The position numbers were made by a program, and so were the translations under genes. From the NCBI RefSeq assembly GCF_030646155.1, contig NZ_JAUTDN010000005.1, forward strand, positions 180,869-244,868: DNA of 64,000 bases. The letters run 5' to 3'. The notes under the pieces are model-generated. The model made no database searches. It worked only from the letters and a program-made list of their open reading frames with translations, and was not told the origin of the DNA. This document shows positions 23,001 through 31,517 of the stretch, piece by piece. How positions within the stretch are numbered: the first letter of the stretch is position 1; each line of letters starts with the position of its first letter. The DNA comes from Conexibacter sp. CPCC 205762. GTDB taxonomy: Bacteria; Actinomycetota; Thermoleophilia; Solirubrobacterales; Solirubrobacteraceae.

Positions 23001-23543
23001 TCACACTCTCTCCGTGCGGTGCGTCTCCCAGGTCGTCGTGATCGGCTTGCAGCGGAAGATCGGCGAGCTGGTCGAACGGCCGTCGTAGAGGCCGGCGGTG
23101 ATCGTGATCCGCCCATGCGCGGCGCCCGAGTTGATGTTCGTGAAGCGGCCCCGGACCGTCCAGGTCCAGCGGCCGTAGGCGCCGTCGTCGCTGGCTTTCA
23201 TCCAGCCGTCGCCTCTGCCGGAGAACGCGCCGCGACGGTCGAGTCTCAGCCACTGGTCCGATATGACGGTGCTGGTCCAGAAGGGGCCGGCGATCGGCCC
23301 GCAGGGGCCGTTGCCGGCGCCGACGAAGTAGCCCGGCTCGACGTTGACCAGGTGGCGGTCGGCGGTGGTGTACAGCCAGAACGGCGGGCGATGTCTGCCG
23401 TAGTGGATGCCGCCGCCGTGGGCGTCGGTGGCGACGGGGCCGCGTCGTCTGCCGCCGGCCGCGCTCGCCGGCACGGCCGCCAGCAGCAGCACGACGAAAG
23501 CGGTCATGAAGGCGGCGATGCGGTGTCGGGTCGGGTGGGTCAA
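23001..23543 (-). CDS. Secreted beta-rich hypothetical protein
   Basis: A 180-aa protein with a signal peptide (FMTAFVVLLLAAVPASAA) and a mature part rich in Gly, Trp, Thr and Arg that looks all-beta (GRWTWTVRGRFTNINSG, GRITITAGLYDGRST). A TTG start with TGGAGGAC just upstream is better than the more distant ATG. Two Cys (near PCGPIAG and FRCKPI) could form a disulfide. Function unknown. It is next to a paralogue pair of cytoplasmic proteins that it probably does not partner. Confidence 0.5.
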   Translation of the reverse strand: MTHPTRHRIAAFMTAFVVLLLAAVPASAAGGRRRGPVATDAHGGGIHYGRHRPPFWLYTTADRHLVNVEPGYFVGAGNGPCGPIAGPFWTSTVISDQWLRLDRRGAFSGRGDGWMKASDDGAYGRWTWTVRGRFTNINSGAAHGRITITAGLYDGRSTSSPIFRCKPITTTWETHRTERV

Positions 23544-23666
23544 GTCGTCCTCCAGGTGGGTGTTCGAGCAGGGGGTGTCGTGCCGACCGAAGCACGCCCG
23601 CGCAGGCGGTGCGCCGGACGGCACGACGGGTGTGGTTGGTTGCCAGGTGGGGCTGGCAGACGGGTG

Positions 23667-24167
23667 TCAGCGCGGCGGTCGGCCGCGCTGTTCGAGGTAG
23701 TCACGCAGCACCCGCGCGAGCGTGTTGCTGCGCGTCTGGAACGCGAGCTGGGCGAAGTCGTCCAGCTCGCCCAGCCCCAGCTCGGTGACCATGACGCCGA
23801 GGTCGGCGGCGCCGTCGGCGCGGAAGACGACGGCGTCGGCCAGCTCGATCACCGCGAGCGAGCCGAAGTCTCTGGACTGGCGTATCTCCCACAGCACAGC
23901 CAGGCGCCGGCGGTCGGGGAACAGCAGATCCAGGCGCACGAGCGCGGGGCGGTCGGGGTCGGGCTGGTCGAGGACGAGCATGCGCCAGTCGGCGACCATC
24001 GCCGCCAGGTCGCCCGGCGTCAGGTCTCGCACCCAGGCCGCTTCGGCGGGCAGTCCGACGACGGGCACGACGGCGCCCGTGTCCTGCAACTCCGACGCCC
24101 CGGCCGGCACGGTGTTGTCGCGCATGCCGGTGACGCTGCTGTCGTACTCCAGCGGCGTGACGGTCAT
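23667..24167 (-). CDS. Paralogous hypothetical protein A
   Basis: A 166-aa protein. The layout VPVVGLPAEAAWVRDLTPGD, then ADWRMLVLDQPD, DRPALVRLDLLFPDRRRLAV, and a helical end is shared with the product of the upstream overlapping gene (24,164-24,688). The mixed alpha/beta pattern with conserved DWR and RLDL blocks suggests one fold family with a bound partner or nucleic acid. It overlaps the paralogue by ATGA. Function unknown; third gene of an HTH-led operon. Confidence 0.5.
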   Translation of the reverse strand: MTVTPLEYDSSVTGMRDNTVPAGASELQDTGAVVPVVGLPAEAAWVRDLTPGDLAAMVADWRMLVLDQPDPDRPALVRLDLLFPDRRRLAVLWEIRQSRDFGSLAVIELADAVVFRADGAADLGVMVTELGLGELDDFAQLAFQTRSNTLARVLRDYLEQRGRPPR

Positions 24168-24688
24168 CGGCTCGTCTCCGAGCAGCCACAGAAGGCGGCG
24201 CAGTCGGTGAGGGTGCTGAGCAGCAGCGGCCCGCGCATCAGGGCGGCCAGCTCGTGGTAGGCGTCGAACTCGCCCAGACACAGCCCCTTCACCGTCAGGC
24301 CGGTATGGGCGTCCTGGGCGTGTTTGAAGCCGACGACGCCGATCAGCGCGATCAGCCCCAGCACCACGAAGTCCTCCGGCGCGCGGACCGTCCACAGCAC
24401 GGTCAGGTGGCGGGGGTCGTTGGGGAAGGTGAGGTCGAGGCGGACGAGCGCGGGGCGCTGGAGGTCGAGCTGCGCGGGGATCAGGATCCGCCAGTCGCCG
24501 ATGGCGTAGAACGCGTCCAGCATCGCGATCTCGCCGATCCACTCGGCCTGCGGCGCGAGCCGCACGACGGGTACGGCGGCGAGGATGTCGCTGGCGGCGA
24601 CCAGTTCCCAGCTCAGCGCCGGCAGCGTCTCGGCGCGCAGGTCCGGCGCCTGCTGGTCGTAGCGCTCTTCAGACACGGTGGCGCTCAT
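24164..24688 (-). CDS. Paralogous hypothetical protein B
   Basis: A 174-aa protein sharing AVPVVRLAPQAEW, GDWRILIPAQLDLQRPALVR and LDLTFPNDPRHLTVLW with its downstream neighbour, so the two arose by duplication. This copy has extra Cys near the end (DCAAFCGCSE). It is coupled to the HTH gene upstream and to the paralogue downstream by ATGA overlaps. Function unknown. Confidence 0.5.
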   Translation of the reverse strand: MSATVSEERYDQQAPDLRAETLPALSWELVAASDILAAVPVVRLAPQAEWIGEIAMLDAFYAIGDWRILIPAQLDLQRPALVRLDLTFPNDPRHLTVLWTVRAPEDFVVLGLIALIGVVGFKHAQDAHTGLTVKGLCLGEFDAYHELAALMRGPLLLSTLTDCAAFCGCSETSR

Positions 24689-25035
24689 CGGGCCAGGCCT
24701 CGCTGGGTCGGGATTCCGATTCGGCCGGCTCTGGCGTCTCTGCGGACTTCGCTGTGGCAGATGACGAAGAGGTTCCAGACCTCGTGCATCGGGATGCCGA
24801 GGGCTACGAGGAGTCGGGTGACGCTGCCGAGGTTGGGGTTGGTTTCGGCGCGCTCGACGCACCCGACGTAGTTGCGATGCAGGTTCGCGCGATAGCCGAG
24901 CGCCTCCTGACTGAGCCTTCTGCGCGCCCGCAACGCACGAATCGTGCGACCCAACGCAAGCGCGAACGCCTGCGACGGCGTCAGAAAGACAGGCGGCCCT
25001 CCGCTGCGCCTGCGCGCAGCACGTCTCGACGACAT
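24685..25035 (-). CDS. XRE-family HTH regulator
   Basis: A 116-aa protein. After a basic N-terminus, residues about 25-85 form an HTH (LSQEALGYRANLHRNYVG, VERAETNPNLG) nearly the same in layout as the HTH protein at 1,118. GGAGGG precedes the ATG by five bases. It leads a three-gene minus-strand operon and is divergent from a ribbon-helix-helix gene at 25,235, with 199 bases between that must hold both promoters. Confidence 0.75.
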   Translation of the reverse strand: MSSRRAARRRSGGPPVFLTPSQAFALALGRTIRALRARRRLSQEALGYRANLHRNYVGCVERAETNPNLGSVTRLLVALGIPMHEVWNLFVICHSEVRRDARAGRIGIPTQRGLAR

Positions 25036-25234
25036 GGCGGCCCTCCGGGACCTTGAGATGAACGGGTTCGCCACGCGCCGGCCGGCAGCAGGCCCGCCAG
25101 TGATACCGCCCCCAACTGGCACCCCACCAGCCCCACAATGCAGCCATTTCGCCCGTCGTACGACCCACGAACACGCACCTGCCGGCCAGCCCATCCCACC
25201 CGGTCTGCGCAGGGACGCTTCCTAGCTTCCCTGG

Positions 25235-25513
25235 GTGCCGGAACCGTTCAGACGCAGACCCAGTCCGGACGGCGCTCCCGGCCTGCTGACCACCACCTGC
25301 CGCTTCGATCGCGACCTGTTCGCCCGCATCGAGCAGGAGGCCGGACGGCTCGGCGTCTCCAACAGCGAGGTGATCCGCCTGCACGTGCGCGAAGGCATCG
25401 AACGCCGCGCCGCCGAGCGCGCGGTCGGCAGACAGCTGGCCGACCACGCCACCCGCATCGCCCGCCTCGAACGGATCATCCGCTTCATCACCACACGCGG
25501 CCGACGCCGCTGA
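25235..25513 (+). CDS. Ribbon-helix-helix-like protein
   Basis: A 92-aa protein. TTTCRFDRDLFARIEQEA and NSEVIRLHVREGIERRAAER fit the strand-helix-helix layout of CopG/Arc-type proteins, with a basic coiled tail. GTG start. Related in layout to the product of 1,429-1,659, again next to an XRE regulator, so the two loci share an HTH plus RHH pairing. Probably a transcriptional co-regulator. Confidence 0.55.
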   Translation: MPEPFRRRPSPDGAPGLLTTTCRFDRDLFARIEQEAGRLGVSNSEVIRLHVREGIERRAAERAVGRQLADHATRIARLERIIRFITTRGRRR

Positions 25514-25583
25514 CGGGGGCGAACTTCCGCTCCAGCGGGCTCTACACCACGACAACCACCATCACGATCACCGGAGGGACTGT

Positions 25584-26402
25584 TTGTTGACGACGTTGGG
25601 GATCTCGTTCGGGCGCTTCTCGCGCCACGCCACCTGCTGCACCATCCAGTGGCCCGGCGGGCTCGGCCTTCCCGAGACGCCGAAGCTCGGCGTGCCTGAC
25701 GAAGCGCTCGTGCCGCGCATGGAGGCCGCCGACTGGACGGCAGTCACCGGCGCGCCGTTCGGCTTCCCGGACGCGATGCTCGACGCGATCGTCAGCTACG
25801 CCGAGGACGGCCGCTGGGAGCGGCCCGCCGACCCCGAGTTGCTGCACCACCGCCTCACCGACCGCTTCGTCATGGAGCTGCTGGCAGAGCGCGGCACCGA
25901 GCTGTACCTGCCCCCGGCCACCGACCCCGACAGCCTGCGCGACGCCGGCCGCATCGCCCACATCCTCACCGAGCACGCCAGCCGCGCCGATCAGCCGCTG
26001 GATCGCATAGGCGTCCCCGGCTCGACCGGCATGGACGGCCCGCCCGACCTCCCACGCGGCCTGGTGCAGTTCCCGACCGGCGGCGTGATCGAGACCAGCG
26101 CGGCGGCGGCGCTCGCCGCCTGGGGACTGCCGTTCGACGGCTACAGTCCCGCCGACGCCTATGACAGCACCGGCACCCGCGCCGTGCGCGAACGGGTCCT
26201 GCACGGCCTCGAACACGAGACCGGAGTCAGCATGATCGTCTGCGGCGACGTGCGCGCCGCTGCCGCCGTCTCCTACGACGCCCTCGAAGCGCTCATCGCC
26301 GCGATCGTCGCCTTCGCGGCGGCGACCGACGAGACGATCAAGCCGACCCTCACTCAGCGCGGCGCCGCGCGGCGTGAGGGTTGGATCCACCTGCCTTCTT
26401 GA
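25584..26402 (+). CDS. Hypothetical protein
   Basis: A 272-aa protein that I cannot assign. It starts at TTG (two TTG in a row) with CCGGAGGG upstream. Notable pieces are SFGRFSRHATCCTIQWPGG near the start and a long acidic/aromatic middle (FVMELLAERGTELYLPPATD). The C-terminal third is Ala-rich helix. Only one CC pair is present and no membrane segment. It is co-directional with the RHH gene before it and the Gabija-like genes after it but not overlapping either. Confidence 0.45.
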   Translation: MLTTLGISFGRFSRHATCCTIQWPGGLGLPETPKLGVPDEALVPRMEAADWTAVTGAPFGFPDAMLDAIVSYAEDGRWERPADPELLHHRLTDRFVMELLAERGTELYLPPATDPDSLRDAGRIAHILTEHASRADQPLDRIGVPGSTGMDGPPDLPRGLVQFPTGGVIETSAAAALAAWGLPFDGYSPADAYDSTGTRAVRERVLHGLEHETGVSMIVCGDVRAAAAVSYDALEALIAAIVAFAAATDETIKPTLTQRGAARREGWIHLPS

Positions 26403-26432
26403 AGGCTCATTCCTGGGGCTGACGGTCGCGAG

Positions 26433-26461
26433 TTGACGGACAGCGGACTTTTAGTGAGGAT
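26433..26461 (+). promoter_or_regulatory. Possible sigma-70-type promoter of the Gabija-like operon
   Basis: TTGACG (26,433-26,438), a 17-base spacer and GAGGAT (26,456-26,461), about 94 bases before the GajA start. The -10 is a fair actinobacterial match; no other good candidate lies in this gap. Confidence 0.4.
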
Positions 26462-26554
26462 TTGCACGAGTTTTCTGTGTCTCGACTTCAGGGAGGAAGC
26501 CGTGTCGTGCCGAAGGGGTCCGGGGCTGTGTCGCTCTTGCCAATGAGCTGACGC

Positions 26555-28399
26555 GTGGAAGTACGTCATCTGAGAATCGAGCGGTTCCGCGGGCTGGAGT
26601 ACGCGGAACTGATACCTGCTCGGCGAAACGTGCTGCTTGGGCCGAACAACGCCGGCAAGAGCACCTACCTCGAAGCTCTTGACCTGGCGCTGCATTCCGG
26701 GCTGGGGCGGCCCCGCCGTCCCCCGGACGAGTTGGAGTACTACGGTCGAACGCCCGCGCCAGATGGCTTTCGGATCGAGGTGACGCTGGGCGCGCTTGAT
26801 CGGAGATTCATGGCGGCAGTCCGCAACCACCTGGAGGGTTGGGACGAGAGAGCCAACTCCGTCGTCGCAGAAGTCGATGGAGCCGGCATCGAAACGGTCG
26901 TCCGTGTGCGGGTGTGCGGCACTGAGGACTTCGATCTGATCCACGAGTTCGCGAAGGATGAATCAGAGAGCGCGCGGTTCGGACCGAGACTGCGAAGAGA
27001 GATCGGATGGATGTACGACGGACGCTCTCGCGATCCGGCGTGGCAGATGACCTTCCACCGCGGCGGCGTCCTCGACCGGCTCTTCGATGACACCGAGCTG
27101 GCGGACGCGCTCGGGATCGTGCGGGAGGCCATGAGAGACGGAGCGACCGGCTTCGCGCACGATAGAGCCGTAGAGGACGTTCTCAAGGAGGTCGGGGCTG
27201 ACCTCCACCGACTGTCGTTGCTGGCTGCCGAGCTGCTGCCAGGGTTCGAGCTGGGTGGCGTGTCGGAGCGCGAGATCCTTCAGATGCTGCGGCTGGCGCT
27301 GCCGGACCCGGCCGGTTTCAGAATCCCGCTGTCTCGACAGGGTCGCGGGGTCCAGCGGCTGCTGCTCGTCGCCAGCCTGCTGCGACTCGCCAGAAGTGAC
27401 ACGGAGCGACCGCCGATCGGTGCGTTCGAAGAACCAGAGGAAGCGTTGGAGCCGACCCGGCAGGCGCAGATGGCGGAGATGATTGTCGGCCTCGCAGACC
27501 AGGGCGGGCAGGTCTTCGTCGTCACGCACTCACCGGACATCGTGCGGGCGTTCGGCGCCGACGACCTCATCCTTGTCTCTGATCAGCCGCGTGGGCAGGC
27601 GACCCAGTTGCGCAACACGCTCGGCACGCGCTCACGTCGCGGGTACGAGCGGTTCCTTGACGGTGCAGTCGCGCGCGCCCTGTTCTGTCGTGTTCCGGTG
27701 CTGGTGGAGGGGCCTGGAGACTGCGCTGTGATGGGCGTCTTCTGGGACGCGCTGGCTCGTGAGGGGCACGTTGGTGGGCGTTATCCGCTCGGATTGGAGT
27801 TCGTGAACTGCGAAGGCGCTGGTAACCAGCCATCCCTGGCGCAGTTGCTGTGCGAGGCCAGAAAGCCGGTTGCTGCATGGATCGAACTCGACCGAAACGA
27901 CACGATCAAGGCAATCCGCGACGGCGGACACTGCGCGGCGGTAGTCCTGTACCCGCACGACAGACGATTCCACAAGCTGGAAGGCGCGCTTGTCCACGCG
28001 TACCCGGTTGACGCTCTGGCGCATGCCATGTCTGCGGTCGCGCACGCCCGTGGCATTGCCGGAAAGGAACAGCGCGATGATCTCTACAGCCGTTTCCCGC
28101 ACGAGGATCTGTCAGACGAGATCAAGAGCACAGCCAAGAGCGCGAATGGCATCGCGCAGATGCTCGGAGTGCTGTCTGAGGAGGCCGCGCGGGACCTGAT
28201 TGCGGAAGCTCTCGTTAGTGACGGCAGATTCGCACCGTTCGAGATCAAGAATAACCGCCAGGCGCGCCTGTTCGCCGAGGCGCTCGTCAGCAGAGCCGGT
28301 GTCGCGGATGCCTTCCGAGCCCCGATGGTCTCGCTCGACTCCTGGATCGCCGGCGGGTGCAGACCGAAGAGCGACGAGATCACGATGCCCCTGTCGTGA
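26555..28399 (+). CDS. gajA: GajA-like OLD-family ATPase/TOPRIM nuclease
   Basis: A 614-aa protein. The N-terminal ABC-type ATPase has Walker A LLGPNNAGKSTYLEAL (about residues 29-44) and EEPEEALEP with VTHSPDIVRAF for the Walker B and switch His. A C-terminal TOPRIM domain starts VLVEGPGDCAVMG (catalytic Glu) and contains AWIELDRND with the acidic cluster. The length and order match GajA of Gabija, a sequence-specific DNA nickase held in check by nucleotides. The GTG start reads VRHLRIERFRGLEYAE, the standard opening. A UvrD-like helicase gene overlaps its end, as in Gabija. Confidence 0.85.
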   Translation: MEVRHLRIERFRGLEYAELIPARRNVLLGPNNAGKSTYLEALDLALHSGLGRPRRPPDELEYYGRTPAPDGFRIEVTLGALDRRFMAAVRNHLEGWDERANSVVAEVDGAGIETVVRVRVCGTEDFDLIHEFAKDESESARFGPRLRREIGWMYDGRSRDPAWQMTFHRGGVLDRLFDDTELADALGIVREAMRDGATGFAHDRAVEDVLKEVGADLHRLSLLAAELLPGFELGGVSEREILQMLRLALPDPAGFRIPLSRQGRGVQRLLLVASLLRLARSDTERPPIGAFEEPEEALEPTRQAQMAEMIVGLADQGGQVFVVTHSPDIVRAFGADDLILVSDQPRGQATQLRNTLGTRSRRGYERFLDGAVARALFCRVPVLVEGPGDCAVMGVFWDALAREGHVGGRYPLGLEFVNCEGAGNQPSLAQLLCEARKPVAAWIELDRNDTIKAIRDGGHCAAVVLYPHDRRFHKLEGALVHAYPVDALAHAMSAVAHARGIAGKEQRDDLYSRFPHEDLSDEIKSTAKSANGIAQMLGVLSEEAARDLIAEALVSDGRFAPFEIKNNRQARLFAEALVSRAGVADAFRAPMVSLDSWIAGGCRPKSDEITMPLS

Positions 28400-30108
28400 G
28401 GACGGATCCCAAACACGATGCGGTGCTCGAATGCACCGAGCGACATCAGATCGTTCTTGCGCCGCCGGGTGCTGGCAAGACTCATGTCTCGGTGCGGCTC
28501 GCCGGCCACCTTGCCAGCACGCTTCCCGGTCATTCGCGGGTCCTGTTGCTGACGTTCTCGCGGCAGGCGCGATCTCAGCTCGAACGCGAAGCTGCGGCTC
28601 AGCTCCCGTCGCAGGTTCGTCAGCGGGTCGAGATCACCAACTACCACCGCCTGTTCTGGACGGCTGTGCGGTCGTATCGACGACTGCTGGACTTGCCGAT
28701 GGCTCTCGACATCGGCTCAAGAAGACGCCGAGGAGAGGCCCTCGCGAGAGCCTCTCCGGAGGCTGTGGTGGCGCTGGAGCGGCACAGCGGGCTGCTGGAG
28801 AGCCTTGCTGACCATGCCTTCCCGGCTTTCCGCGACAGGCGAACGCCCAGAGACTCCCTCGAAGTCCTGCTTGACGCGATCGAGGCCGAGTATCGCGCTG
28901 GCTTTCTCGTATTCGATGACCTCGGCGCGCTCTTCTGGCGCTTGCTCGAACAGCATCAGCCGGTCGCTGATGCTTACGCCGAGCGCTACCCGATCGTCAT
29001 CGCCGACGAGCACCAGGACGCGTCAGCGTTGCAAGACGCCGTAGCCCGTCGCTTTGGGCAGCAGCGACTCGTCGTACTTGGCGACACCATGCAGCTCATC
29101 CACGAGTACCGCGGAGCAGACAGAGATCGCTTCGTGAAACACCGACAAGAGGCGGCGCGGGAGCACCAGCTTGTCACGCCCCACCGCTGGGAGCGGGTGA
29201 ATCCGAGCGCGGGCAGGTGGCTGACACAGGTGCGAAATGCGCTCTATGGCCGACATGCCACACGGGGGTTGCGGCCGGACGCTGTCGTGTGGCGCAACTA
29301 CCCGGAAGCCTGGGAAGGCAGAGGCGTCGCGAATCGCGTGGTGCAAGAAGTGCGAGACGCCAGAGCAACCAGAACGATCCGCTCCATCGCGGTGCTCGTG
29401 CGAAGACGAGACGACATCAACCCCATCGAGAAACAGCTTCTGACGGCCGGCTACTTTCCGCGACGGGTCAGCGGAAGCGAGTTCGAGGACGCCCGGCGCG
29501 AGATCGAAAAGCTGCCCACCCTCAAGACGATCGCGACCGTCCGTCGGTACGCCCTGGAGCGCCTGAGAAGGCTCTGCCCGACCTTCGACTCAGACCTGAT
29601 GCGTCAACTGAGAGATCGCCTCAGAGTCAGAGAGATCAAGCCCAGAGGAGCCGCACCGCGCGCCCTTCCGTTTCTCCGCGCGATGCAACCGATCTACGAA
29701 CACGGGGCGGCCGGCTACCTCCACTCGATGAGTGCGCTGCTCGCGGCTTCCAAGGACGCGGGCTTTTCATGTCCCCGCTCGCAGCAGGCGCGAACGATCC
29801 GAGACGCCGCCGCCCAGCTCGAACCCGGCTGTGACCTCCCTACCGCGCTGGCTACCTACGCGGACATCGTGCGTCGTGCGGCGATGGCACCGCAGCCGAC
29901 CGACCGAGGGATCTTTCTGATGACTGCCCACCAGTCCAAGGGCAAGGAATTCGACGCAGTTGTCGTTGCGCGCTTCAGCGAAGAGCGATGGCCAGACGAC
30001 GAGGAGACGAGACGGCTGCTGTACGTCGCCCTGACCCGCGCAACCCGCCGGTGGTGCTTTGTTGCCCCAGACAGAAGTCCTTCGCCGCTGGGAGCGCTAC
30101 TGCCTTGA
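28396..30108 (+). CDS. gajB: GajB-like UvrD/Rep-family helicase
   Basis: A 570-aa superfamily 1A helicase. It has motif I APPGAGKTHVSVRLA (about residue 24), motif Ia LLTFSRQARSQL, motif II VIADEHQDAS, motif III-like LGDTMQLIHEYRGAD, and motifs V-VI MTAHQSKGKEFDAVVV and LLYVALTRATRRW. GajB helicases sense DNA ends or bind GajA to build the Gabija complex. The GTG start overlaps the GajA stop (GTGA), showing translational coupling. Confidence 0.85.
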   Translation: MRTDPKHDAVLECTERHQIVLAPPGAGKTHVSVRLAGHLASTLPGHSRVLLLTFSRQARSQLEREAAAQLPSQVRQRVEITNYHRLFWTAVRSYRRLLDLPMALDIGSRRRRGEALARASPEAVVALERHSGLLESLADHAFPAFRDRRTPRDSLEVLLDAIEAEYRAGFLVFDDLGALFWRLLEQHQPVADAYAERYPIVIADEHQDASALQDAVARRFGQQRLVVLGDTMQLIHEYRGADRDRFVKHRQEAAREHQLVTPHRWERVNPSAGRWLTQVRNALYGRHATRGLRPDAVVWRNYPEAWEGRGVANRVVQEVRDARATRTIRSIAVLVRRRDDINPIEKQLLTAGYFPRRVSGSEFEDARREIEKLPTLKTIATVRRYALERLRRLCPTFDSDLMRQLRDRLRVREIKPRGAAPRALPFLRAMQPIYEHGAAGYLHSMSALLAASKDAGFSCPRSQQARTIRDAAAQLEPGCDLPTALATYADIVRRAAMAPQPTDRGIFLMTAHQSKGKEFDAVVVARFSEERWPDDEETRRLLYVALTRATRRWCFVAPDRSPSPLGALLP

Positions 30109-30242
30109 ACCGATTGCAGCGGATGAGTCTTCAGCCGTGCCGGTACTTGGATCGGACCGCAGCTGCGATGGATCTCGAATGGGACGCCGCAGACCTCGCC
30201 GATGCCTGCGGCGGATGTGGTACCAGGGCGTCCGGTCCCTAG
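30105..30242 (+). CDS. Possible 45-aa third protein of the Gabija-like operon
   Basis: A TTG start overlaps the GajB stop (TTGA), the same coupling used elsewhere here. It encodes 45 residues with a single C-x2-C (CGGC) near the end and a Cys earlier (QPCRYLD). Whether it is translated is uncertain: it is short, has no separate Shine-Dalgarno and ends convergent with the next gene. If real it would be a small accessory to the GajAB pair. Confidence 0.3.
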   Translation: MNRLQRMSLQPCRYLDRTAAAMDLEWDAADLADACGGCGTRASGP

Positions 30243-30865
30243 CGAACGCGAATTACCATGATGAGGATCAGAAGCAGAACTGCTGCGACGACGGTGGCCT
30301 GAGACGCGACGTCTCCGCTCCTGCTGAGAACGAGAATGAAGGAGACCGTCGCTGTTACGGCTGCCAGGGCAAGCGCCGCTTCGCTGATCCATCGCTGCCT
30401 CCGTACCCGCCGTTGTATCGAGGCGACGGCGGCACGTTCCGCCTCGCCTCGTCTCCGCGTCCATGGCGAGCGGCCGTCAGCCTCATTCCGCTGCCGCCAC
30501 GCGTCTTCGACCGTGTGGGTGAAATGGTGATCGATGACCCACACGGCATCGGGGCTTTCGCTCGCCGGCTCGTACTCCATCCGCGTCGCGAGTCTCTGCT
30601 GTGCAGCCAGAGGCGCATCGAGCATTTCGGCCAGCATGAGAAGAGTTGCTGACGGTTCGTAGAAACGAGCAAGCCTCCTGGGCGTGAGCCCCTCGATCTC
30701 CGGATACTCGGGCCAGATACCCTCGGCGAGCCAGACCTGAGCAACGTCACTCACGACATCGCGTCGCGCAGCGACTGCCCGAGCGATAGCAACCGGATCC
30801 GAGGACAAGTCCCGCTCCTCCTCAAAGGCCGCTGCCAGCCGGGCAGTGAGATCGAAATAGCTCAT
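30239..30865 (-). CDS. Hypothetical protein with C-terminal membrane hairpin
   Basis: A 208-aa protein. The first ~150 residues are soluble and helical, with WVIDHHFTHTVEDAW in the middle. Two hydrophobic segments near residues 160-179 and 189-206 end the protein, so the N-terminal domain probably faces the cytoplasm and is tethered to the membrane. It lies three bases downstream of the zincin-like gene on the same strand, so the two form a pair. No family recognised. Confidence 0.5.
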   Translation of the reverse strand: MSYFDLTARLAAAFEEERDLSSDPVAIARAVAARRDVVSDVAQVWLAEGIWPEYPEIEGLTPRRLARFYEPSATLLMLAEMLDAPLAAQQRLATRMEYEPASESPDAVWVIDHHFTHTVEDAWRQRNEADGRSPWTRRRGEAERAAVASIQRRVRRQRWISEAALALAAVTATVSFILVLSRSGDVASQATVVAAVLLLILIMVIRVR

Positions 30866-30868
30866 GAG

Positions 30869-31375
30869 CTAGGCGCCGACGTACCTACGAAAGTATTCGA
30901 GCTGGACGCGCGCCTGTACATGGCGAGCGTCCACTTCGATTGGACTGTAGAAGTAGCGCACAAAGTTCTTTGCGTCTTCTCCGATCCGATGGATGGCATA
31001 CCCCCACCATCTCGCTTCGATGGGGTCCCGCCATTGCAAGCCATCGAGCACGACCTGATGTTGCACGGCGTGGCGGTGCTCGTGCACCAAAGTACCGAGT
31101 GCCTGGGTCGGATCTGATGTCTCAAGCCGATGAGTGGCCATCACGATCTGCCTCATCTGGTGCGAGTATCGCCCATGGGTCCATCTGAAAGAGGTCGACG
31201 CCCACACGAGTCTGAGGCTCTGTGGCTGCTCCCAGAGGATCTGAAGCGCCTCGTGAGCTGCCCGCAGTAAAACGGCGCGATCCTCAAGCTTGGAACCCGC
31301 CCACTGGTCTGGGGAAACCACCTGTAACAGAGCGTTTGCAGTCGCCGCAGCGTTGTCTATGTCGGAGGGATGCAC
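30869..31375 (-). CDS. Zincin-like (HExxH) protein
   Basis: A 168-aa protein with HEHRH (HExxH) in GTLVHEHRHAVQHQ, followed about 20 residues later by DPIEARWWGYA, whose Glu is well placed as the third zinc ligand of a gluzincin. The compact size with no signal peptide fits ImmA/IrrE-like or toxin-type metallopeptidase domains. It is followed by a membrane-tethered protein. In defence islands such proteases often cleave a repressor or are activated effectors; the target is unknown. Confidence 0.55.
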   Translation of the reverse strand: MHPSDIDNAAATANALLQVVSPDQWAGSKLEDRAVLLRAAHEALQILWEQPQSLRLVWASTSFRWTHGRYSHQMRQIVMATHRLETSDPTQALGTLVHEHRHAVQHQVVLDGLQWRDPIEARWWGYAIHRIGEDAKNFVRYFYSPIEVDARHVQARVQLEYFRRYVGA

Positions 31376-31517
31376 TAGCGCGCCTTGTGCTCGATGGCGC
31401 CCGATCCTAGTGCGGCAACGCTCCGTATTACGCCAGTAGCAAAGGCGCGTGGCTGCTACCGCCTGTTGGAAATCTCGCCCGGTTTGCGGCCAACGGAGGT
31501 CTACGTCTATCTGACGG

